From Larus michahellis (taxonomy: Eukaryota; Chordata; Aves; Charadriiformes; Laridae), in NCBI RefSeq assembly GCF_964199755.1, contig NC_133903.1:57728739-57792738 (forward strand): a DNA stretch of 64,000 nucleotides, written 5' to 3'. The position numbers were made by a program, and so were the translations under genes. The notes under the pieces are model-generated. The model had not been told where the DNA came from, ran no database searches, and worked only from the letters and a program-made list of their open reading frames with translations. Positions 1-11,430 of this stretch are shown one piece after another. The stretch's first letter is position 1. Each line of letters begins with the position of its first letter.

Positions 1-1735
1 ACCCACAATAGACGTAAGTTCTCGACTATAAATGTGACAGCATCTTTCGTGTAGGTTATCACTTTAGTTTGAATTCGCTACTTTTTCTAGTGTAGGCAAA
101 ACTTTCTGGTGGCAAAGCTGTGTATGATTTTATCAACAGCTGCTCCTTAAAAAAAAAAAAAAAGAAAGAAAGAAAGAAAAAAAAATTATTACAATGATCT
201 GGCTTTTTTTCAACCTTGTCTTTTTTCCAGATAAGGTATAAAACATTCTGGAGGACTGAAGTCTTTCTAGATGTTTGTTGGTGTTTTTTGTTTATCCATA
301 CAAGAATGGTAGCAGTAACACAAAACTTAGCAAGATGCCATTTTGCAATGTCCATGGCTTGTGAAAACTTGAATAATATATTGCCTACTGGACAATGCAA
401 TCCCAAATTATTAATAAGCTGACGGAACAGTTCAGTGCTCAGCTGTGTCATGGCCTCCCCCTTCTTCTACGCCCGGCAGTGATCTTTCTGTGTTTCAACT
501 TTATAGATGTTTTCAGTGTCCTCTGGAAGTGCTTTTTTCACTGTGGTGTTACCTGTTGTTGCCTGTGTTCTTCTTGCTTCTTGAGGTGTGACTTTGTAAC
601 CATCTCCGCATAGCATTCTTATTTATAAGAGCACAGTTACCTACCAGAACTTTATTTTGAAGTTACTTGTTGCCTCCCCAGCGTGTAACTTTCTGTAATG
701 TCCTTGTCTTCTAGAGTTTCCAGTATAATTTCTGTGAGATTTTTGCACTATTATGATTAATTCAATCTTTTTTCAATGTTATGAAATAAGTCACTGGTCT
801 GATCACGCTTTTTTTTTCTTTCTACATTTTCAAATAAGAAGCCTTTACTTAGTGTTTAGGCTAATTTGGTTTTGCACAATATTGATTTGGGTCTTTCTAG
901 AAATTTATGCAATCAATATTTTTCACTTTTTTTTACAAACATTTCAGAGATTCATAACTATTGAAGGAGGAAAGAGAATAAAACAACCTTTTAAAATCAA
1001 ATTCAGACATGTATTTTCACAGTGTTAAGGCATTCTGAAAATACCTGTAACAATATTTGTGTGCACTAAACTTAAAAAAGCAAGGAAAGCACTTACAATA
1101 AAAAGAATAAATTTGTGATAAGTATTAGGAAGAAAAATAAGTTCAGTCTGCTGAGTTCCGTCCTATTTGCAGTATAATAACAATAATCACTTCCAGTGTC
1201 CATGGCAGCAGCTTCTTAAAAGAAGGCAGACATGAGTCTGGGACGTTACCGAGATATTCTGATAGATAGGGGTTAATAGGTAGGTGCTTCTTAAAGTCTT
1301 GCTGCGTCTGCACGTAGGTATCCATTGCATACATAGAGTATTCGCTAGTGGGCGAGAAAATCAGGTTTGATGAGTGTGTGTATAAATGAAAGAAATATAT
1401 ATTGCTGTGTCTCTGTGAACACTTTAATTACGCTCAATTGTTTTAAAATTATCAATCGTGCAATACTTGTAAGTGTACAGGGCAGTTCCCTCGTGCGCAC
1501 AGCTGTTGAAGCCCCGTATTCCCGACCGAGCTGCTGGTTCATGGGAGCTGCTTTCACGGGAACGGCACTTGAGGGAGCCAAGAGTCCTTTTAGCACTGTG
1601 GTAGCTGTTAAATACTGGACATGATATCATTTCTGAAGAGGGATTCTACATTTCAAGTTGTGCTGTGGTCAGGCTGGCAGCTTTGGGAGACTTGAGCTGT
1701 AAAGATCTCATGCCTCATATGCTTTTTCTCTTTAG
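1..1735. other. Upstream stretch, no gene recognised (probably ACADM intron 1 or 5' flank)
   Basis: No exon, RNA gene or known repeat could be recognised in this AT-rich stretch. It lies 5' of the first recognisable ACADM exon. It may be intron 1 of that gene, with exon 1 (which in human encodes only the first ten residues) outside the window. An A-rich and GAAA-type tract at about 148-186 is simple sequence. The open frames here are short, overlap on both strands and resemble no family I know. Confidence 0.5.
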
Positions 1736-1834
1736 TGAACGCTTCAAACCATCGCGGGGTGTGGGTGGAGGTTGCGTTCTAGTAAACCTGCTCCAACTTA
1801 CGTGTAGGCAAACCTGGAGCTGGCTTTAGCTTTG
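1736..1834 (+). pseudogene. ACADM: ACADM exon 2 remnant with in-frame stops
   Basis: The 3' part reads GKPGAGFSF and splices in phase to exon 3 ([10 protein letters not shown]), matching the PGLGFSFE segment after the mitochondrial targeting peptide. Read back in that frame, TAG and TAA lie side by side at about 1780-1785. The first good acceptor (TTTAG at 1731-1735) gives 99 nt, whereas human exon 2 is 88 nt, so the phase also differs. The nearer acceptor at 1781-1782 would start the exon directly with TAA. The transit peptide diverges quickly, so the exact start is uncertain. Confidence 0.6.
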
Positions 1835-2472
1835 GTAAGTACTACAGTTTTTGAAAGAAACATAGCAATTCAGGGCAAATTGCAGAGTTAAAAAAAATAA
1901 AATCCTTTATTACAGTTCAACATGAATTTAAAATGAAGGTGCTATTTCTAAATATATTTCTATTCCTATAAATAAATGTTCAAAAACTGAAATTACTTTC
2001 TTCCTCAGCTCAGGCAAGTCAGGTATGCCTGTAGTGTTTGTAAGATTTTCTTCTTTTTTTTAACTCATGTCTGTCTTAAACTTTTTTTATTGCCAAAGTG
2101 CTTTGAATAATTATCTCACATTGCTGCTTACAATGTTAAAGTAACTAAATGTAGTCATAGTTGAACTTGGTTATAAAGAAATGGTATAGAGAAATTCATC
2201 CTCATCTTGGCATATTATATGCATAAAGCAAATTATAAGGGGTCGGCAGCTAGATGTTCAAACTGAATAGCCAGGACCCTCAGACAACATCTGCCTCATT
2301 CTCCTAATTTTAGGAGTATTTTCCCAGGAGGAAGAGGAAACTGAACTTTTTTTGCTTCCTGGAGAGGCCCGGGAAGTGGTGGTTTGGGTTGTCCTGGAAG
2401 GACACACTTGTTTTCTCTTTTCTCATAGTCTGACAACTGGCAAAATTAAAGATAGTAGAGAATTTGTGACCT

Positions 2473-2503
<31 letters not shown>

Positions 2504-3399
2504 AATAGAACTTACTGATGAACAGAAAGAATTTCAAGCTGCTGCTTGTAAATTTGCTGTGGAGGAAATTATTCCTGTTGCTGCACAATATGACAAAACT
2601 GGAGAGGTAAATCTACCCTGGTGCAAGCAAAAAAATAGACTTTTGTCTTAACCTGCATACAATTTAAAGTGTTGATTGTGATGAATCAGAAGGTGATTTT
2701 TTCCCTGTCTGTTTCAGTATCCCTTTCCACTTATAAAACGGGCTTGGGAACTTGGTCTTATGAATTCACATGTACCAGAAAGCTGTGGTAAGTAAACATT
2801 CTTTATATCTGTAAAATGAAACAAAGAAAAAGCATTAGGTGAGATCTATATGTGTAATTATGGGTTCTGTATAAAATAAACAGTTGCATACTTGAATAAT
2901 CTAAATTTAATCAGTAGGCAGGTTGACACACACAAGTGTTACTAGGTGTGGATGTAATCAGGAGACAAATTAGACAGATTATGATTTAGTAATTTATGAT
3001 CAGATTTTCCTACCATGATTACAACTGCCTAATGTTTCCCTGGTGCACCGTGTCAGCTGATTAGGCAGAGAAATTAGAAGGTCATATTTTGTTCTCGTCT
3101 CTGACAGAGGCTGGAGCAATTTAAGAGCTTATTCCAGAAGGACAGTTTTTCAGTTTAGATTAGGTGCAGTACAGCAGTGCTTTGGCAGCATTTAGGTAAA
3201 TGAGTAATCATGGGGGAAAAAAAAGTTAAATTATTTTCTTTTTTGCATTTGTATTACCTGAAAAAGCAGTTAGGGAAGTGTCTGTAGCAGACCATTTTTT
3301 TGGAAGACTAATCAGAGGGTCTATCTTGTATCAAAAATTTAATAAACGAGGTTAAGGAACAAAGTGACAAAAGAAGCAATTGTGAGGACTCGATTTATT

Positions 3400-4735
3400 C
3401 AGCCACGAATTCTAGAGAAACTAAAGCCTGAAATAGCTGGATTACTGCTGTGTATAATCACTTGGTTATCAAATGACAAATTACAAGTGGCAAACTGGAC
3501 ACCACTGCTTTAAAAGATCTCCAAGGGAGATCAGGGAAAATAAATACTAGTAAGTCTGCTATACTGTATAAATTAAGAGGATGTAAGATGAAGTACAGAA
3601 ATAGTGGACACAGGTGAACATGATATGCTGGAGAAGGGTTTTTGCGAAAGGAACTCATGCCGCATGAAATCACTGGAGTTCTCTGAAGCAGCTAATAAGC
3701 ATGTGAGCGAGGGATGTCTGCCTGGTATACAACGCTTGAACTTCCAAAATGAGTTTTAAAAATCACCAGGTTTCATAGTGGAAAAATTAGCAGCACAGCC
3801 TTGCTGAGTCTTGTGCTGTTTGAATAATATCATTATCCATCTAAAAATGAACTGGAAAAAGGGGTCAATACTGAGGTGATAGAGTTTACTGATAATACGA
3901 AGTTATTCAGTGTAGAAAAGACAAGGCTGGTGCAAAGAGCTGCAGGAGGAGGTCATGAAACTGAGGGACTGTTAAATGGCAAATGCAATTCCAAAAAGGA
4001 GAAGTGATGCACATGTGAAGGGAAAGAAGCCATCCGAACTTCACAGAGAAATGGTACCTTCTGAACTAGATTTTGGTGTTTATAATACACAGTTCTGTGG
4101 GTGTCAGCGTAATGCTCAGAAGTGATCAAAACCATAAAATTTAAGGTCAGAAGAGACTTTTAAGGGAATGAAATAAAAAGCAGAAGGCATAATTATGCTG
4201 CTGCTTGAATCCAGATTGCACTTGCTTTTTTAATTCATTAGGTAGTCAGATCCTTCCATCTCAAAAGAGTATTGTGGAATAGGGAAAGGTTCCTAAAAGG
4301 ATGACAAAGATTATAAAAGATGTATCTTCTGTGTGAGATGTAGCTTCTGTATGAGAAATAACTAAAATATCAGTGTCATGGAGAGTATGAAAAGGGATTG
4401 ATAGTTCACTATAACTAGAAGGCATCAAATTAGGCCAGTAGATGGCAGGTTCACAATAAATGAAAGGAGATGGTGAAATTTGTGAAACTCATCGCCCCTG
4501 GATGATATTGATGCTAAAATTTTATGTAGGTTCAAAAAGAGACTGGGCAAATTCATGTAAGAATTGTCTGTCAAGGGTGAGCATAACAAAGACACCAAAG
4601 AGAGGTACCTCTTTGGCTGAGGAAGTCACCTGAAGGCTCGGGAAGATATTTTTGAGCAAGTATAGTTGTGCTGTTATTGTATTTGTATCTACTTCCCCAA
4701 GCGTTGGCTTCTGTCAGAAACAGGTTACCGAGCTG
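3400..4735 (+). repeat. Ancient CR1/L3-type LINE remnant in ACADM intron 4
   Basis: Diverged but continuous similarity to a CR1-clade reverse transcriptase and 3' tail can be followed. A stretch near 3770-3990 resembles the coding region around the catalytic aspartates (GSILRCCLNN-like, then EFTDNTKLFS-like). A stretch near 4495-4560 resembles the conserved 3' part that reads ATGGGTTCAAAAAGAGACTGG in better copies. No frame stays open. It is far more decayed than the other CR1 copies here, so it is an old insertion. Confidence 0.65.
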
Positions 4736-6055
4736 GTGGTCTGACTAATATGGACGCTTTTTATTTTTTTCCCCGAGGTGCTGTGGTGGCTCGGGAGCCC
4801 CTTCTCTGCTTCCTAGGAACTCTTAATTCTCAAACGTAAAGTAGTCAAAAAATTTGAGTGGCGCATTCTTGCACCATTGTGCAACTTGTCCTGCGTTAAT
4901 CACACGATAAACCTGGAACTGTGATATTTAATTTTCAAACCACCTATTGCTCTTCTGACAAAACTTTATTTAAAAAGCTTGTATGACAGTGTCTAATCAA
5001 ACACAGTACACAATCAAATGTATGTGGGGGAATACGCTTTTGTTAATTAATTTGTGTAAATCACAAATATGTTACAATTTAAACCCGTTTTAGTAAATGA
5101 AATATTTCACCTGTAGGTGGTCTTGGCCTTGGCAGCTTTGAAGCATGCCTTATTATGGAAGAGTTAGCATACAGATCTACGGGGGTTCAAACTGCCATCA
5201 AAGCAAATTCGCTAGGGGTAAGTTCTGTCTTTTCCTACATCCCTTAAACTGGAATCTGTGCCCTTTCAAAAGATGGATTAACGGTCTAAATATTTTCTTT
5301 CAGCAAATACCAGAAATCATTGTGGGAAATGAGCATCAGCAGAAAAAATACTTGGGAAGAATGACAGAGGAACCAATGATGTGTGTAAGTATAACTGCTA
5401 CGCTGCAGAATGCTCCTAAACCATATTAATCACTACTACTTTTTTTTTTTACTTTTTTTTTTGTCTTTTTTTTTCCCTAGGGAACACTAATATGTACTCA
5501 CAACTCAGTCCACTTTGCTTTGTAAATAAACAGTGCCGTTTACTGAAAGTCAGAGAATAGCTAATGAGATACATTCAATAAGCAAATAGAAGATATTACT
5601 TGGAAAATTGTCACCATCCTAAGTCACTTACCAAAAATTAATACCTTTTATTTCCCTTTCAAGAGGAGGTGTAGGTGTTTAAGAAATATACGAGGTCTGT
5701 ATAAGGAGAAACTCAACTTGGATGGGTATTAAACTCTACTTGCGGTCTTACTTACATAAGCAGTACTTGTTACATTGAACGAAGTAAAGATTCATGTACA
5801 ATGCATTAAAATCTGAACAACTAAGCCTCATAAAATGAAGGACATGGTAAATATAAAATGTTACTCAGTGCTCTTATTTTCAGATTTTAAAGATCCTCAG
5901 CTTTCACATCAGAGTTTGTGAAGCCCGAGGAAGTGATGACTGAAGGTTACAGAATGGTTCTGTTTGATTAAAAGACAATTTTATGTATTATTATTACAGA
6001 TTTATAAAGAAAATTAACCCATATGTGTTTGGATTCTTGCTCAGACAGCTGCTGT

Positions 6056-6097
6056 GGGGGGGTTTGGGTTGGGTTGGGTTGTTTTGGGGGTTTTTTT
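6056..6097 (+). repeat. G-rich tract, telomere-like, quadruplex-capable
   Basis: A run of seven G is followed by TTTGGGTTGGGTTGGGTTG and another G run. It contains at least four runs of three or more G with short loops, which satisfies the usual quadruplex rule. It lies in intron 6 of the ACADM copy with the G strand in the sense of transcription. Confidence 0.7.
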
Positions 6098-7525
6098 GAT
6101 TTAATGTTTTGGCTTTTACTGTACAGTTCACTTAAACCTTCTACAGATCAGTCTGATGCATATAGTCTGCAATAATTTGTGGTTACCTTAAAACAGAACT
6201 TATTTTATTTTCTCCTAGGCTTACTTTGTAACAGAGCCTGGAGCAGGCTCTGATGTGGCCGGTATAAAAAGAACAGCTGAGAAGAAAGGAGGTGAATATC
6301 TTGTTAATGGTCAGAAGATGTGTATCACAAATGGTGGGAAAGCAAACCAGTGTGTTTGTTAACTCACATTATATTTCTGTTGTTATGCTATATAGTGGCT
6401 TCCTCCCCCAAAGTTAAAGTCTTTAAAGATCTGTTGTAAATCTGAATGTTCATGGTGTTTCAAGACACTGCACTTTAATCTCTGACCAGTTTACCAGTAT
6501 ATAAGAATGCAGTCTCAGCGCTGCGCAAAGCCTGAAAAGGAAAATGAGCGATGACGTGACAGCTCACCACTCAAGAAGGCCTCTCCAACCTTGCTGCTAT
6601 CAAGCAGAATTAATGCTGCTTTTTCTTCAAGGCAGAACAGCAACGGTATGATTTAACTGACAAAGTACTCCAGAGGCTGATATGACTCACCACCTTCCTT
6701 TGTGCTGGTGGTGACTGGGATCAGTCACTTCCGATTCTACTAGAAACAACTCTCACTTCTCGTGAAGCCAGGAACATGTCGGAGGGTGGTGTTAAATTTA
6801 ATTTTCTTTTTTCATTTTCTTTTTTCATTTTCAGCTGTCAAAGAATTCAGATACTGCTGTGGTGTCTATGGAGCATGCGTTACGGTATAAACCTCTTTCA
6901 TTGTGTCTCGCATCACACCGATTCGCAACACACAAATTCTTCTTAATTATAGTGGAAAAACTTTATATGTTTATCCAAAAGCTGAATTTTCTAGTTATTT
7001 ATTTTCTTGTTCAAGGCAGATCCATCAAAGACAATCAACCAGATATCTTTTGACATTACTGAACACCGTAAATGTGATTTACAACTGTTTAATTTCTAAG
7101 AGAAATACTTATTTGCAACTTAGAAGAATAAAATTAAGATCTTTGAAATTGTGTGATAACATTTTGCATGCAAGAATGTATTTCCTAAGCATTAATTTTT
7201 ATGTACGTGCTGTGAAGAGGTTTCTTTTATACTATTAATGAAGCTGATAATATCATAAAGACTTACATGGAAAAGGTGGAGAATCTTTGCATGTTGATCT
7301 GAAGTAATTTTATTGAATTTTATGAATCTTGAATCTTTAAAACTTCCTCTCTTTTGGTCCCTCTCAGTTTATTTTTGGGAGGCTCAAGAAAAAGGTGTTG
7401 TTAACTTACAGATAGAGTTTATTATATGGAAGAAATGCATATAAAAACATTAAAAATGTTAGCTAAAATAGTATCTGGTTGTTAATTGTGAGGATAAACT
7501 GCATCCCTTTTCTTTGTTTTACACT

Positions 7526-7636
7526 GGGTACTTTTTGCTAGCTCGCACCAATCCAGATCCAAAAGCTCCTGCAAGGAAAGCCTTTACTGGATTCATTGTG
7601 GAAGCGGATAGCCCTGGAATCCAAATTGGAAAAAAG
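7526..7636 (+). pseudogene. ACADM: ACADM exon 8 with destroyed splice acceptor
   Basis: The exon reads [20 protein letters not shown] and on to IGKK, and is 109 nt when begun at 7528, as in human. The two bases before it (7526-7527) are GG instead of AG, behind a normal pyrimidine stretch. An AG inside the exon (TTGCTAG ending at 7541) could act as a cryptic acceptor but would drop 14 nt and shift the frame. The donor is the weak GTGGAG. Confidence 0.8.
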
Positions 7637-8687
7637 GTGGAGACTGTATCTCGTATTTAACAAGCCAGAAATTGTTCTATTCTAAACCAATAATGCAACA
7701 AATCACCATTAAAGAAAAAAGATTCTTAGTCAACTGACCATTTTCATACACTCATGTACAATGATCTTTTCATTTTCACAACATACAGAAATATTAATTC
7801 ATCTAAGGAACTATTCAGAATGGTCTAAAGTAAGATGACTTTGAACAGCTGCAAAAGAATCTTTGAGAACTATTTTACTGACAAGTGCCAATAAATGAGT
7901 AGTAGTGTGCCTTGAAAGGATAAGAAGCAAGTTGGGCAATTATAACCATAAATACACACATAGTGAGTTTTAATTTTTGCTACTGCTGGTTGAGGAAGGC
8001 ACCTTGGAGACTCTGGTGCTATTCTCTCTTCTTTTAAAAACAAAAAAGTACTGTTTTTAGTAGTAGGCAAAACTGGATGTTGACCATTAGGAAAGGAATT
8101 CGAAAACCTGAAAAACTCATTTATTTATTTACTTGTAGTACACCCAGTACTGCCTGCATATTAGATTAGTTAACGTTTCCACTCCCATCTCAAAGCATAT
8201 AGTTGAACCAGAGAAAGACAAAAAGACTGATTACAGCTACAGAACTGATTTCATATAAGGAGGAAGTAAACTGCCCAGCTTGGACAAATTAAGGGCGTGC
8301 TGGTCTGCAAGTGCAAAGCTATTATTTGTCGTGCGTATGGTCGTTTTTGGATTAAGTGTTTTGGAGAAAAAAAACATACTTTATGCTTTGAGTAAACTAA
8401 AGAATGAAAACGTATCGTACCTTTGAATAATCCAATTTAGTTGCACCTCTGTAAATTTCCCTTTTCAGGAAATGAATATGGGTCAACGCTGCTCAGAGAC
8501 AAGTGGTATCGTCTTTGAAGATGTGAGAGTCCCGAAAGAAAATGTACTAATAGCTGAGGGAGCTGGCTTTAAAATCGCAATGGGAGCTTTTGATAGGACC
8601 AAACCACCTGTAAGTATCAGAAATAACTTATTTATGAAATATATCAGGAATTTCTGATTTTTTTATTCTTTGCTGTATCCAATTCAG

Positions 8688-8783
8688 GTAGCAGCTGGTG
8701 CTGTTAGATTAGCAAAAAGAGCACTTGATGAAGCTACTAGATACGCTTTGTAGAGAAAAATCTTTGGGAAAGCAATTGCTGAA
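8688..8783 (+). pseudogene. ACADM: ACADM exon 10 with premature TAG
   Basis: Both splice sites are canonical (TTCAG before, GTAAGT after) and the length of 96 nt matches the human exon. Codon 22 of the exon, at 8751-8753, is TAG where the family has the Glu of the YALERK segment. Translation would end about 116 residues early, losing the C-terminal helical domain with the catalytic Glu. The neighbouring AVG is also AVR. Confidence 0.9.
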
Positions 8784-10899
8784 GTAAGTGGGGGGAGGAG
8801 AGAGAGAGAGAACATAAATAAAAGCTACGCTTTCACACCAGGTGTACGCTACTGATTTGTCATGGTTATTGCTTGATTTCTTTAGTTCCTTCATTTTTGT
8901 ATTATATCTCTGCCATTTGGGGGTTTCCACGTATATGAGTCAGCACCATTTAAATAAACTTAGCTATGTGGTAACTTCAGGAATTTTTCTATAATTTATC
9001 AATGATAATAGTAAAAGCTGAAAGAAAACTCTGCCCAAAAACCTGAAACTCATGTACTACCAGGACATACTTAAATTCTTCAGTGCTAATAAACAGGGAT
9101 TTTCAGGAAAGCAAAAAACCTCTGAGGTATGTGAAACAAGATGCATGGTATTATTAATAATATAATTCATTTCAAATCACACCGCTTAGCAGTTTTAAAA
9201 AAATATGAATAAACAGCAAGGTAAATACCCATCTCATAAACCGTAAAGAACTACTTCTTAATTCGGTATTTAATCCCTCTGACTATATGGATTTAAGAAT
9301 TGGAAACTTAAAAGTCTAATTCAGCATACAATTAGGAGAGCCTGATCCATATTCTGTAGAACCCCTCTAGTACAATTTACTGAGTTTGTTGAAGAGATCG
9401 CTGTATTAAGAAGATTGTATTTTTCTGGGTTGTCAGATTTTTAAGCTGGCAATGTTAACCGAGTTTACGTCCTCATTCGTAGCACCAAGCGGTGTCTTTC
9501 TCGCTTGCTGCAATGGCAATGGAAGTGGAGCTGGCTCGTGTGGCGTACCAGAGGGCTGCCTGGGAAGTGGATGCTGGTCGCAGGAACACCTACTACGCCT
9601 CCATCGCAAAGGCATTTGCTAGGGACATTGCAAACCAAGTAGCTACCGATGCAGTACAGATTTTTGGAGGGAATGGATTTAATACTGAGTATCCTGTAGA
9701 AAAACTAATGAAAGACACTAAAATCTACCAGGTAAGAAAATGAGAGACTCTTGTCACCCGCAGTCCCCAGGGTTTTTTCTGCAGTGTTACTGCCAAGAAG
9801 TTATTCCATGTTATGTCATAATTCTTCTATTAGCATATACCATGCTAAAATTCTTTATTCAACACCAATATTTTAATAGCGTTCAGCAAAACCAGTAATC
9901 TTTGTTGACATTATGACATTGTATGACATGAATAGCGACTAGATAAAATATATCAAAGTAGATGATATCGAGAAGTGCATGTGGACCGTGACCTGGAATG
10001 TTAGTTAGCTATAACACCTGTCATTCTTAAGATTCTAGGTAGTTAATATTTATCTTACAGCTGTCTTTAAAATTAAAACTATTATTCTCACTAGCCAAGA
10101 ATTTATTTTTCTCTATTTAAGGAAAGACAACCACTATTTTGGAATCTAAAGGTTCTTAGAACTAATTGCGCTCCTGTGAGTGAGGAAATGAATGATTAAT
10201 TGAACTTTATTATGATTGGGCTTTTTTCCTGTCAGGTTGCATGCTTTTCTGGAGAAAGATGGTGCGAGGGTTAGAACTTTATTTGGAAGCTGAGAGTGAT
10301 TTTACAGGATCCCAGATACTTAGGTTTTCCATTACACTGATGCATCACAAATGCATGGCTAAGTAGGTTGGATTTTTTTTTTAAATTGTTCAGATTAATC
10401 AGATTTAGTATTATATTTTTGTTTTTTTTTCTGTTCTGCTTCATCCCTAAAAGAATTCAGGAAAGGCTTTTGATCCTACGATTATTTTGTCTATGTCTCT
10501 TGTTTATACTTTGCACTTCACTGTGCTTTACTGTATTGCTGCCCATTTCCAGCTGGTATAAGCTTTTGGCCATGTGTTTCACATACAAAAACTTGGTTTT
10601 CCAACTTTTCGTCCATATATTTGATCTTTTTCGGTATTACACAATTCTGTGTTTACTGGTAACATTTTTACTGTCCTTACTCCGCTCTAGGTTTGTCTGG
10701 CTACAAGTCTAGGCTAGTCTGGTAGAAACTCTAACTTAGTTTCCTTTCTCAAATATGGAAAACTGCCCTTCTTTAATTGTCAATGATTCTGGAAACTATT
10801 TCCATTGAAGCCAATTTCCATTGGCTTATAAACCAAAGCCTTTCTTGTTAGTACTTAAGAGTGAGTTTTATGAGTTTTGATGTCTTTACGCTTGAGGTC

Positions 10900-11430
10900 C
10901 CTGGCTGTCTTCATCAACAGGTAATCCAGTGCCGGTGGCGTGGATCGGTAGATTGCAGGAAGGGCTGCCGAGGCCCCACAACTGCCCCAACAAGGCATTT
11001 GGGCAGGTTGAGTGAACAGCAAGCCTCTTTGGTCCCTTGGACTCTATGTCCCCGATATGCACGCCATTGCAAGGGTGCAGCTGTAGGCTTGGGCCATTAT
11101 GTCTTCGTCAGGGCTTGATGGGTGTTTGGTACACAGAGAAAGCAGAGTTTCCATTCCAGTTCACTCCAAAAGGCATTGAGTATTCACCAAACACAATCTG
11201 CCCTACGCACCAGGTCAACACGGGGTAAGCAGCACCAGTCGGAGAATTTGCTTTGTGAATGATCAAGTTCTTCTGAACCAAAAAACTAATGTGAACACAG
11301 GTTAGAGCCTCTTTATTTTCAAAAAAGCTTTGTAAGGTTCTTGGGAAGATTATTCCTATAAGTGAATGATAAAGTGAATTTGAGCAATTTGCCAAACCAG
11401 GTTCTGGCATAACTGGGCGCTGAAACACTT
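10900..11430 (-). other. Unclassified stretch, possibly LTR-derived, in ACADM intron 11
   Basis: This part of the long last intron is richer in GC than its surroundings. On the minus strand it has an open frame of 106 codons (11108-11428) and an AATAAA (about 11310-11316) followed by a GT-rich stretch. This could be an old LTR with its polyadenylation signal. I do not recognise the family and cannot define ends or a target-site duplication. The frame may be chance. Confidence 0.25.
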
